In this document: positions 1 through 5,842 of the stretch, in pieces | How the letters are laid out: each line of letters opens with the position of its first letter | Position numbering within the stretch: the first letter of the stretch is position 1 | Assembly: GCA_025355595.1 (NCBI GenBank) | Contig: JANXZI010000392.1 | Coordinates: forward strand, 1 to 8,970 | Origin: Spartobacteria bacterium | Lineage (GTDB): Bacteria > Verrucomicrobiota > Verrucomicrobiia > Chthoniobacterales > Chthoniobacteraceae | Length of the DNA stretch: 8,970 bases | Reading direction: 5' to 3' | Notes under the pieces: model-generated | The model's input: only the letters and a program-made list of their open reading frames with translations | The model's database searches: none | What the model was told of the DNA's origin: nothing | Translations under genes and position numbers: made by a program

Positions 1-1
1 C

Positions 2-286
2 TCCACCTACGCTCTCTCTCTCTACCAGCAGGGCAAGGCCGCGGAAGCCGCCGCGCTCATGTCCGCGCTGAAACCGGAGACGCTCCGCACGCCGCAGGTC
101 GCCCTCTACCAGGCGATCTTCCTGCTCTCGATCGGGCAGGCGGAAAAGGCGGAGGAATTCCTCGCGCTCTCCGCCAAGTGGCCGATGCTCCCCGAGGAAA
201 CCGCTCTACTCGAGCGCGCGGGGCTGAAACGACCGGAATCCCCGTCCGCCACGCCCCCGACAGGCCGAGCTTCCCCCGCTGAGTGA
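2..286 (+). CDS. C-terminal part of a TPR-like protein, paralogue of the 1367-3514 product (5' end outside window)
   Basis: The frame is open from the window edge and ends at TGA 284-286, giving about 94 visible residues. They form two helix-turn-helix TPR-like units: STYALSLYQQGKAAEAAALM, then a stretch containing IFLLSIGQAEKAEEFL. A hydrophilic, proline-rich tail follows. The segment aligns with the C-terminus of the complete protein at 1367-3514 with one single-residue gap and roughly half the residues identical. Shared blocks are STYALSL, PE-LR, IFL, KAEE and LPEE-AL-ER, and the DNA is also recognisably similar. The gene is therefore the end of a second, probably large, TPR protein of the same family. 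An internal ATG at 59 is in the same frame, but homology extends upstream of it, so it is not the start. TPR arrays normally act as protein-protein interaction scaffolds; no specific partner can be named. It is followed by 160 bp containing the promoter of the next gene. Confidence 0.85.
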   Translation, partial: STYALSLYQQGKAAEAAALMSALKPETLRTPQVALYQAIFLLSIGQAEKAEEFLALSAKWPMLPEETALLERAGLKRPESPSATPPTGRASPAE

Positions 287-398
287 ACGGGGGACCCAGC
301 GGCACTGCCTCCGCCACCCTCCGACGACCGAAAGCGGGGCTGCAGAATGCCGCGAAATCCGGGACATCCCGAAGCGCAAAAAATTGCTGAAAAAGATC

Positions 399-428
399 TT
401 GCGAGGAGGCATCCGAAACGCTTAGTCT
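399..428 (+). promoter_or_regulatory. Putative sigma70-type promoter of the PEP-CTERM gene
   Basis: TTGCGA (399-404), an 18-bp spacer and TAGTCT (423-428) lie 18 bp before the ATG at 447. The -10 region sits inside a small perfect inverted repeat, CTTAG-T-CTAAG (421-431). No clear Shine-Dalgarno sequence lies between it and the ATG. The assignment is by eye from consensus resemblance only. Confidence 0.4.
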
Positions 429-446
429 AAGAGAACCAATAACTTT

Positions 447-1268
447 ATGAGCAACACCCCTAAGCGCCGGATTCTTTCCGCCATCGTCATCGCCGCGATC
501 TCACTCGCGAGCCCACTGTTTTCTCCCTCGGCCCACGCGAACCTCGTGGTGAACGGAGACTTTGAGGCAAGTGTCGGGCAGATGGAAACATTTGGTGGCA
601 CCGCCGTCGGTGGCGGCGATGCCCCTTATCTCCTCGGGGCGGTTCTGGATGGTTTTGGAAATCCCATCCTCGACGGCGGTGGCAATCCAACCCCGTTTAT
701 TTCCGGATGGAGCACCGGCCCCTCAAGCAACAGCCCGAACGCGCTCGCGACGAACAAGAACAATTATTATTCGACCACCTCGAACGGCGACCCGGTTCCC
801 ACGCCGCCGCCTGGAGGCCCGCACGCTGGCGCTGTCTCTGTCGTGTTCCCGAACACGCCGGACCAAAACGGCTACATCTCTCAGGCAATTGCCGGCGTCG
901 TCGCCGGTCAGGCGTATGTGGTCAGCTTCTGGCTCTCGAACCAGATCGGGGACTTTCCGAATAACTCTCTGGCAGTTCGCTGGGGTGGATCCGACACCGG
1001 CAACGGCATCACGGGAGGAACCGACATCTTCGGGCCCACTTCACTCACGGTTCCCCTCGGCTGGACGCAGTACACGATTGACGTTGTTGCCACTGTGGAC
1101 AATCAGCGCCTGTCATTCATCGGCGGAAATGGCTCCGCAGGAAACTTGCTTGACGATGTCGTCGTCGTTGTTCCGGAAGTCTCCTCGTTCGGCATGCTCA
1201 CCGGTCTCGGCTTGCTGGCGTTTGGAGCGACTGCACGCTTCCGCCGCCGTTCCCTCGCGACGGTCTGA
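447..1268 (+). CDS. PEP-CTERM-type exported protein with a lectin-like (DUF642/CBM-like) domain
   Basis: This 273-residue protein has an N-terminal signal peptide: basic PKRR, a hydrophobic core at about residues 9-27, and a predicted cut after AHA at 31. The mature protein begins NLVVNGDFE, a typical opening of jelly-roll 'choice-of-anchor'/DUF642-like extracellular domains. A central section around YISQAIAGVVAGQAYVVSFW also fits a carbohydrate-binding-like beta-sandwich. The C-terminus has the tripartite PEP-CTERM sorting layout: VPEVSSF at 242-248, a hydrophobic helix at about 249-263, and a basic tail RFRRRS. In known families this signal is recognised by an exosortase, which anchors or exports the protein, often with extracellular polysaccharide. 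The canonical P-E-P is P-E-V here. No exosortase gene is visible. The gene stands between two paralogous TPR genes with its own apparent promoter. Its ligand is unknown. Confidence 0.85.
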   Translation: MSNTPKRRILSAIVIAAISLASPLFSPSAHANLVVNGDFEASVGQMETFGGTAVGGGDAPYLLGAVLDGFGNPILDGGGNPTPFISGWSTGPSSNSPNALATNKNNYYSTTSNGDPVPTPPPGGPHAGAVSVVFPNTPDQNGYISQAIAGVVAGQAYVVSFWLSNQIGDFPNNSLAVRWGGSDTGNGITGGTDIFGPTSLTVPLGWTQYTIDVVATVDNQRLSFIGGNGSAGNLLDDVVVVVPEVSSFGMLTGLGLLAFGATARFRRRSLATV

Positions 1269-1320
1269 ACCGACCGGCACGGCAATCGGCCCGGGAGCCC
1301 AAGCCACGGGATCTTTGCCG

Positions 1321-1336
1321 AGGAAGTTTGCTTCCT
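1321..1336. repeat. Short inverted repeat AGGAAG-TTTG-CTTCCT
   Basis: This perfect 6-bp inverted repeat with a 4-base loop lies between the PEP-CTERM gene and the TPR gene. It overlaps the proposed -35 element of the downstream gene (1328-1333). It could be an operator, or a weak terminator of the upstream gene; it has no long T tract, which argues against efficient intrinsic termination. Confidence 0.35.
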
Positions 1337-1356
1337 TGCAGGGAAGGTGCTTTAAT
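1328..1356 (+). promoter_or_regulatory. Putative sigma70-type promoter of the zinc-ribbon/TPR gene
   Basis: TTGCTT (1328-1333), a 17-bp spacer and TTTAAT (1351-1356) lie only 10 bp before the ATG at 1367. An alternative -10 is TAATCT at 1353-1358. Transcription would start a few bases from the start codon, so the mRNA would be nearly leaderless. This fits the absence of a usable ribosome binding site in the preceding CTAAGCCCCC. Confidence 0.45.
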
Positions 1357-1366
1357 CTAAGCCCCC

Positions 1367-3514
1367 ATGTCCGATCCGTTCCACATCGCCGCCCGTGCCC
1401 TGAGGTCTGGGCGGCGCATTTGTGCGGACTGCGGAGCACGCTACCAGCTCACCCAGGATGCCAGCGGCGAAGTGGATTGCTGCGATGCATGCCGCTCGCG
1501 CCGGGCACGGATGATCGAGCGCCTTGCTGATAAATTTCATCTGATCCCGAAGGAGATCATCCCTAAGGCCCGGCTGGAATCCGGGGAACTCAACAAATGC
1601 TCGGATTGCGGGAAGGAGTTCCAGGTGAACGTCCGCGGCATCCCGCTGGATAACTGCTGTGAGGAATGCCACGGCAAGCGGATGAATCTGGTGGGCGACA
1701 TCGCAGAGCAGTCCTTTCGCGGCTGGCACACCAAGGAGAAGCCGAAGCCTCGCATCAGTTCCGGGAAACTGTGGCTTCTCACGCTGCTGCTCACCGGGAT
1801 ATTCTGCGGAGTGTGGTTTGGCGCCAAGCCGACCAAGGAGTTCTATCACCGCTGGCGCGAGAAAAAACATTTCGCAAGGGCCACGGGCTACTTCGCCAAG
1901 CGCGACTACAGGCACGCGATGATCGATGCCCGCAACACGCTCGTCTTCAACTGGGACAACGCGGAAGCCATCCGGATCATGGCCAAGTCGTGCGAGGCGC
2001 TGCACTACACGCAGGCGCTCGAATGGCGCGCCAAGCTGGGCCAGCTTGCGCCCAACGATCTGGAGAATTCCCTCGGCTGGGCTGGTGCCGCCATTCGCAC
2101 CGGGGACTATCTCAAGGCCGAACGCGTCCTCGATCGCATCCCCTTTGCAGATCACGACACCGCCCTGTTCCATCATCTCTCCGCACTGGTCTTCCTGAAC
2201 AAGCGCGATTCAGTCAAAGCCGAATACCACTGGAGCGAAGCCGCAAAACTCAATGCCGACGACGACGGCTACAAGCTGAACATGGCCACGCTGCGCCTGA
2301 AGTTCGCTTCCGTCACCGAACGCACCAACGCCCTCGACCTCCTCAACCAGCTCAGCATCTCTTCCAAGGAACGACTCCCCGCGATGCGTGCGCTGCTCTC
2401 GGATGCGCTCCGCCACGGCGAACATGCTCACGCCAGGCAGCTCGCCATCGCCCTTGCCGAGGACACCAAGGATCACAAGGCGATATTCTCCGACAAGCTC
2501 CTGCGCCTCTCGACGCTGAACATCCTCAACGATCCCGATTTCCCGCTCTGGCGCGCGCGCCTCGAGGCCGAAATCCCCGACAACAAGGAGAATGCCTACG
2601 AGTTGCTGATTTGGATGAATCGCAACGGTTTCGCGAAGGATGTTCCCGCGCTGCTCCCGAAAATGAAGCGGGAATTCGTCACCGAACCTCCGGTCTCGAT
2701 CGCCATCGCGGATTCCTACGCGGTCATGAAAAACTGGCCCGAACTGCAAAGAACCCTCGAGACAGCCAAGTGGTTCAGCATGGATTTCGTCCGTCTGGCG
2801 ACGCTCGCCTGGGCGGTGGATAACATCAAGGATCACACCGCATCGGCCCAAATTTGGAAAAATGCGCTCATCGCAGCCGAGGGACGCCTCGACCGCTTGG
2901 AGACGCTCGCACGCTCTGCGATGAAGTGGGGCTGGAATGACCGCGCCGAGGAGGCCCTCTGGAAAATCGCCTCCCTCAGCGTCCAGAGCCCCTCGTGGGT
3001 GCTTCAGGCTCTCTGGACAAGATCACTCCAGCGCGGCGACACCGACAAGCTCCGGCTGCTCGCCCGCCTCATGCTCCAGGCAAATCCCAAAGGCGTGACC
3101 GCGCGCAACAACTACATCTTCCTCTCGCTGCTCAAGCGCACCGAGGAAGGCTCGCCCCACCAGGCCGCGCAGGTGCTCTACAACGAAGAGCCCAAGAACC
3201 CCCAGGTCGTCTCCACCTACGCGCTCTCGCTCTTCCTTCAGGGCCGCGCCAGTTCCGCAGTCACTCTGATGGAAGGGCTCACGCCAGAGCAACTCCGCGA
3301 CCAGTCGCTCAACTACTACTACGGAATCTTCCTCGCCGGTGCGAAGCGCACCGCGAAGGCCGAGGAAATCCTGAAGCTCACCGACAAATCCTTCCGCCTG
3401 CTCCCCGAGGAGGAGGCCCTCCGCGAGCGCGTCATGAAAAAGGCACCGCCCGTGAAGCCCGGCACCCCGCCATCCGCGCCATCGCTAAAACAGCCCGAGC
3501 CCGCCCCGCGCTGA
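1367..3514 (+). CDS. Membrane-anchored TPR protein with two N-terminal zinc-ribbon-like modules
   Basis: The 715-residue product has three parts. Residues 19-42 and 78-101 are two copies of one cysteine module, C-x2-C-x15-CC-x2-C. The cysteines are C19, C22, C38, C39 and C42 in the first copy and C78, C81, C97, C98 and C101 in the second, which is consistent with two zinc ribbons. A single hydrophobic helix spans about 135-153, preceded by a basic stretch (KEKPKPR), so the cysteine part is probably cytoplasmic. Residues from about 155 to 690 are helical and TPR-like, with repeated A-x-x-Y-x-x-x-x-x-x-x-A patterns, for example near 163-205 and 610-690. A proline-rich tail closes the protein. 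The C-terminus matches the truncated gene at the window's left end. The role is unknown: a scaffold across the inner membrane is the simplest inference. The ATG is supported by the adjacent promoter-like sequence and by the zinc module starting soon after it. Confidence 0.85.
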   Translation: MSDPFHIAARALRSGRRICADCGARYQLTQDASGEVDCCDACRSRRARMIERLADKFHLIPKEIIPKARLESGELNKCSDCGKEFQVNVRGIPLDNCCEECHGKRMNLVGDIAEQSFRGWHTKEKPKPRISSGKLWLLTLLLTGIFCGVWFGAKPTKEFYHRWREKKHFARATGYFAKRDYRHAMIDARNTLVFNWDNAEAIRIMAKSCEALHYTQALEWRAKLGQLAPNDLENSLGWAGAAIRTGDYLKAERVLDRIPFADHDTALFHHLSALVFLNKRDSVKAEYHWSEAAKLNADDDGYKLNMATLRLKFASVTERTNALDLLNQLSISSKERLPAMRALLSDALRHGEHAHARQLAIALAEDTKDHKAIFSDKLLRLSTLNILNDPDFPLWRARLEAEIPDNKENAYELLIWMNRNGFAKDVPALLPKMKREFVTEPPVSIAIADSYAVMKNWPELQRTLETAKWFSMDFVRLATLAWAVDNIKDHTASAQIWKNALIAAEGRLDRLETLARSAMKWGWNDRAEEALWKIASLSVQSPSWVLQALWTRSLQRGDTDKLRLLARLMLQANPKGVTARNNYIFLSLLKRTEEGSPHQAAQVLYNEEPKNPQVVSTYALSLFLQGRASSAVTLMEGLTPEQLRDQSLNYYYGIFLAGAKRTAKAEEILKLTDKSFRLLPEEEALRERVMKKAPPVKPGTPPSAPSLKQPEPAPR

Positions 3515-3554
3515 CGCACGCCGGGGAAACGCGGAGGCTGGCAGACGTAGCCAA

Positions 3555-3583
3555 AAAGCTCACCGCGCGGTGGCGTGGGCTTT
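3555..3583. terminator. Probable bidirectional hairpin terminator
   Basis: AAAGCTCAC (3555-3563) pairs with GTGGGCTTT (3575-3583) as a 9-bp stem with one G-T wobble, around an 11-base loop. It lies 40 bp after the TPR gene stop on the + strand. Read on the - strand the stem is followed directly by further T residues (TTTTT from 3557 to 3553), so it may work better for the convergent gene ending at 3717. No structure calculation was run. Confidence 0.5.
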
Positions 3584-3586
3584 GTT

Positions 3587-3683
3587 CAACGCCCAACGCC
3601 CGCGGAGCAAAAGACAAATCACAAACCGCAAAGCCCGTCCCGGGCGCGCATCCATTGCACTTTGTCATTTGTGCCGCGCGTTG
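3587..3683. repeat. Imperfect ~97-bp palindrome (degenerate repeat element)
   Basis: Nested inverted repeats fill much of this convergent intergenic region. The outer arms are CAACGC (3587-3592) and GCGTTG (3678-3683). The middle arms are ACAAATCACAAA (3614-3625) and TTTGTCATTTGT (3661-3672), complementary with one mismatch. The inner hairpin is GCCCG-TCC-CGGGC (3633-3645). The left arm begins with the same CAACGCC heptamer units that build the element at 7367-7468. No credible gene lies in this stretch; it probably represents a decayed member of a dispersed intergenic repeat family. Confidence 0.45.
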
Positions 3684-3716
3684 ATTCCGCACAGCCGCCT
3701 TCCCTCACGCCCGCCG

Positions 3717-4334
3717 CTACTCCCGCGGCTTCATCACGGTGATGTCCGCCTTGTAGTTGCCGAAGATCGTCACCACCAGCACGCCGCTGTTCTCGCCCTC
3801 CTTGTGCCCGTCGAGCGCGATCGGCACTGCACTCGAAGCAGCGTCCGTCTTCACGAGCGGGACTTTCACCAGCGGCTCCTTGTCCTTGGCATAAAGTGCG
3901 ATCTCCAGCGCACCGGCATCGGTCTTCGAGATGCCGAGGAAATAGACCTCCGCCTTCGCCTCTTTGTCGCCGTCGCGAAAAGTCACCGTCCGCAGCTTCG
4001 CCGCATCCGCCGCCGTACCGCTCACCGCGGGCGCCACATTGCGCATCCATAGTTGCGCGATGCCAGACGCCGCCTTGCCCGCGCCCGCCAGCGAATCCGC
4101 ACTGAGCTTCCGATCCGGAATCGCCAGAAGCCCTGTGTCACCGCCGGCCTTGATGCCTACCGCCTTTCCCGCATCGGCATCCACGGCAAATGGCGCATCA
4201 CTCGGCGAACCGAGCAGCTCGACAGCCTTGTGCGCGATCTTGGTGATCTGTTCCGCAGGCATCTGCTGGATTTCCTGCGCAGCGGAAAACGTCGTGACGA
4301 GAGCGAGAATGGGGAGGATTTTCATGGTCTTCAT
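3717..4334 (-). CDS. Small secreted protein of unknown function
   Basis: I do not recognise a family for this 205-residue product. It starts MKTMKILPILALVTTFSAAQ, a standard signal peptide with a likely cut after the SAA near residue 19. The mature part is soluble and alternates charged turns with beta-like segments. Near its end it has VLVVTIFGNYKADITVMKP; no cysteines or catalytic motifs stand out. The ATG at 4334 is preferred over the in-frame ATG at 4427 because the signal peptide begins there and AGGA lies 9-10 bases upstream on this strand. The longer version would place 31 unlike residues first and overlap the divergent ferredoxin gene. A second ATG at 4325 is also possible. It is divergent from the ferredoxin gene (80 bp between starts) and convergent with the TPR gene, so it is likely a single-gene unit. 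I see no convincing promoter. Confidence 0.75.
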   Translation of the reverse strand: MKTMKILPILALVTTFSAAQEIQQMPAEQITKIAHKAVELLGSPSDAPFAVDADAGKAVGIKAGGDTGLLAIPDRKLSADSLAGAGKAASGIAQLWMRNVAPAVSGTAADAAKLRTVTFRDGDKEAKAEVYFLGISKTDAGALEIALYAKDKEPLVKVPLVKTDAASSAVPIALDGHKEGENSGVLVVTIFGNYKADITVMKPRE

Positions 4335-4414
4335 GGTTGCGCTTCCTGACTCCGGGAAAAGCAGAATCGTTACGAAATCCTTTCTCCCATCCCGCGGCAC
4401 GCTAGCCTCCGCGC

Positions 4415-4765
4415 ATGGACGAAGCACTGAATGCAGGACTGAAGAAAGCCGCCATCGCCACAGCCGAACGCCACATCTTCCTCTGCATGGGCCCCGACTG
4501 CTGCGATCCCGCCGACGCGGAGTCCGTCTGGGAAACCATCAAGCGCCGCGTGCGCGAGACCTCGCTGCGCGCGATGCGGACGAAGGCCCAGTGCTTCCGC
4601 ATCTGCACTGGCGGCCCGTGGCTCGTCGTCTATCCCGACGGCGTGTGGTACGGCGCCCTCACCCCCGCGCGCTTCGAGCGAATCCTGCAGGAGCACCTCA
4701 TCGGCGGCACACCCGTCGCGGAATGGATCACCGCGAAAAACTGCCTCGGAGGCCACGCAACGTAG
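4415..4765 (+). CDS. Thioredoxin-fold [2Fe-2S] ferredoxin
   Basis: The 116-residue protein matches the (2Fe-2S) ferredoxin family related to Aquifex Fd1 and the NuoE/HoxE domain. The first cluster half is HIFLCMGPDCC with C24 and C29 (or C30). The second is CFRICTGGPWLVVYPDGVWY with C60 and C64. That second half and the following TPARFERILQEHLIGGTPVAEW are characteristic of the fold's C-terminal part. The product would be a soluble one-electron carrier in the cytoplasm; its partner cannot be read from the neighbours. A stray C110 lies near the end. The ATG is preceded by CTAGCCTCC, where TAGCCT (4403-4408) resembles the -10 elements of other genes here, but I find no good -35. There is no strong Shine-Dalgarno sequence. 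It is divergent from the secreted-protein gene and 119 bp before the next gene. Confidence 0.87.
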   Translation: MDEALNAGLKKAAIATAERHIFLCMGPDCCDPADAESVWETIKRRVRETSLRAMRTKAQCFRICTGGPWLVVYPDGVWYGALTPARFERILQEHLIGGTPVAEWITAKNCLGGHAT

Positions 4766-4842
4766 GCGGGGCTTGAGAAGGCGCGGGCGGCCGGGCCCCT
4801 TGGCGTTCATATCCCGATGTGCCAGCCCTGCATTGCGCAGCG

Positions 4843-4871
4843 TTGCTTGTCGCACCCCTGCGGTGCATATT
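4843..4871 (+). promoter_or_regulatory. Putative sigma70-type promoter of the Tat/TIM-barrel gene
   Basis: TTGCTT (4843-4848), a 17-bp spacer and CATATT (4866-4871) lie 13 bp before the ATG at 4885. The -35 hexamer and the spacing are the same as for the TPR gene. The spacer contains a perfect inverted repeat, GCACC-CCTGC-GGTGC (4852-4866), a possible operator. As with the TPR gene, the predicted leader is very short. Confidence 0.45.
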
Positions 4872-4884
4872 CCGCCGCACCAAA

Positions 4885-5826
4885 ATGAAACGCCGTGAAT
4901 TTCTTTTCGCCGCAGGCGCCGCCGCCGTCGCGCCGGTCAGTCAACCCCCGGTCGAACAGCCGCCGCGTTTCAAGAAGCGTGTGAAGCTCAGCGTCTCGAC
5001 TTACTCGTACTGGCACTTCGAGGAGAAAAAATATCCGATCGAAAAGGTCATCGGGCACGCGGCGGAATTTGGCGTCGAGGGAGTGGACGTGCTGCACCGC
5101 CAGATGGAGCTCGCGGAGAAGAGCCCGCTCGACGCAGCGGGCCGCGCGTACTGCCGGAAGCTGAAGCGTCTCGCGTTTCGCAACGGCATTGACCTCGTCT
5201 GCCTGAGCACGCACCAGAGTTTCGTCTCGCCCGATCCGAAGGTGCGGCAGGCGAATGTTGACCACACGCTGCGCTGCCTCGAAGTGGCGGACTCGCTCGG
5301 AGCGTCGAGCATCCGCATCAATGCAGGCCGCTGGAACACGGTGGCCGACTTCGACGAGTTCATGAAAAAGCGCGGGCTCGAACCGCCGCTCGCCGGGCAC
5401 ACGGAGGACGAGGCTTTCGACTGGGCGATCGACGGCCTCGGCCAATGCCTGAAGCGCGCGGAGGAACTCGGCATCGTGCTCGCGCTGGAAAATCACTGGG
5501 GCCTCGCGCGCTCGCCCGAGGGACTCCTGCGGCTGCTCGCCGCGTTCAATTCACCGTTCATCGGCGCGCTCATGGACACCGGAAATTTTCTCGAAGACCC
5601 GTACGACAAGCTCAAGCAGATCGCCTCGAAGACCGTCTTCGTGCAGGCGAAAACGTACTACGGCGGCGGCCTGTGGTACACGCTCGATCTCGATTACATG
5701 CGGATCGCGCGCATCCTCGCCGATGCCGGGTACAGCGGCTACGTTTCACTCGAGATGGAAGGCAAGGAGCACGCCGACACTGCCGTGCCGAAGAGCCTCG
5801 CCGTGCTGCGGAAGTGCTTCGTCTGA
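4885..5826 (+). CDS. Tat-exported sugar phosphate isomerase/epimerase-like TIM-barrel protein (AP endonuclease 2 superfamily)
   Basis: The 313-residue product starts with MKRREFLFAAGAAAVA, a twin-arginine signal with RR at residues 3-4 followed by E-F-L, so it is probably folded in the cytoplasm and exported. The body fits the xylose isomerase-like TIM-barrel family. Likely metal-binding positions are H110 (STHQSF), E202 (ALENHWG), D231 (MDTGN) and E290 (SLEMEG), with Q254-A-K256 at the strand where many relatives have H-x-K. Families of this type interconvert sugars or inositols (hydroxypyruvate isomerase, inosose dehydratase, 3-keto sugar epimerase); the substrate here cannot be assigned. 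The start at 4885 is preferred over the in-frame ATG at 4819 because the Tat signal must be N-terminal and the promoter-like sequence ends just before it. It converges with the DUF4337 gene, with only 7 bp between the stops. Confidence 0.87.
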   Translation: MKRREFLFAAGAAAVAPVSQPPVEQPPRFKKRVKLSVSTYSYWHFEEKKYPIEKVIGHAAEFGVEGVDVLHRQMELAEKSPLDAAGRAYCRKLKRLAFRNGIDLVCLSTHQSFVSPDPKVRQANVDHTLRCLEVADSLGASSIRINAGRWNTVADFDEFMKKRGLEPPLAGHTEDEAFDWAIDGLGQCLKRAEELGIVLALENHWGLARSPEGLLRLLAAFNSPFIGALMDTGNFLEDPYDKLKQIASKTVFVQAKTYYGGGLWYTLDLDYMRIARILADAGYSGYVSLEMEGKEHADTAVPKSLAVLRKCFV

Positions 5827-5842
5827 TCGTCCGCTAGATCAG
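5823..5842. terminator. Small inverted repeat across two convergent stop codons
   Basis: CTGATC (5823-5828) and GATCAG (5837-5842) form a perfect 6-bp inverted repeat with an 8-base loop. It contains the TGA of the TIM-barrel gene (5824-5826) and the TAG of the DUF4337 gene (5836-5834). There is no T tract on either side, so termination is uncertain. Confidence 0.3.

Noticed and set aside
562..1530. 322-codon + strand open frame overlapping the PEP-CTERM gene and the start of the TPR gene
   Set aside because: It is in another frame from two genes with clear signal peptide, sorting signal and zinc-module features; its own translation is serine/arginine-rich with no recognisable domain.
1352..2176. 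Long - strand open frame (274 codons) opposite the TPR gene, and a similar one at 2210-2851
   Set aside because: Both lie wholly or almost wholly antisense to a well-supported gene, have arginine/proline/glycine-rich composition without domains, and follow from high GC content at codon third positions.
3619..4050. - strand and + strand open frames between 3570 and 4052
   Set aside because: They run through the palindromic intergenic region and the secreted-protein gene in other frames, with arginine-rich composition and no domains.
4335..4427. N-terminal extension of the secreted-protein gene to the ATG at 4427
   Set aside because: It would place 31 hydrophilic residues before a normal signal peptide and overlap the divergent ferredoxin start; AGGA before 4334 supports the shorter form.
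4777..4802. GC-rich stretch after the ferredoxin gene as an intrinsic terminator
   Set aside because: Only short interrupted pairing (AAGG with CCTT and a few inner pairs) and no T tract, so I could not support a hairpin terminator.
4819..4884. Earlier start for the TIM-barrel gene at 4819
   Set aside because: It would bury the twin-arginine signal 22 residues in and lies upstream of the proposed promoter's -10.
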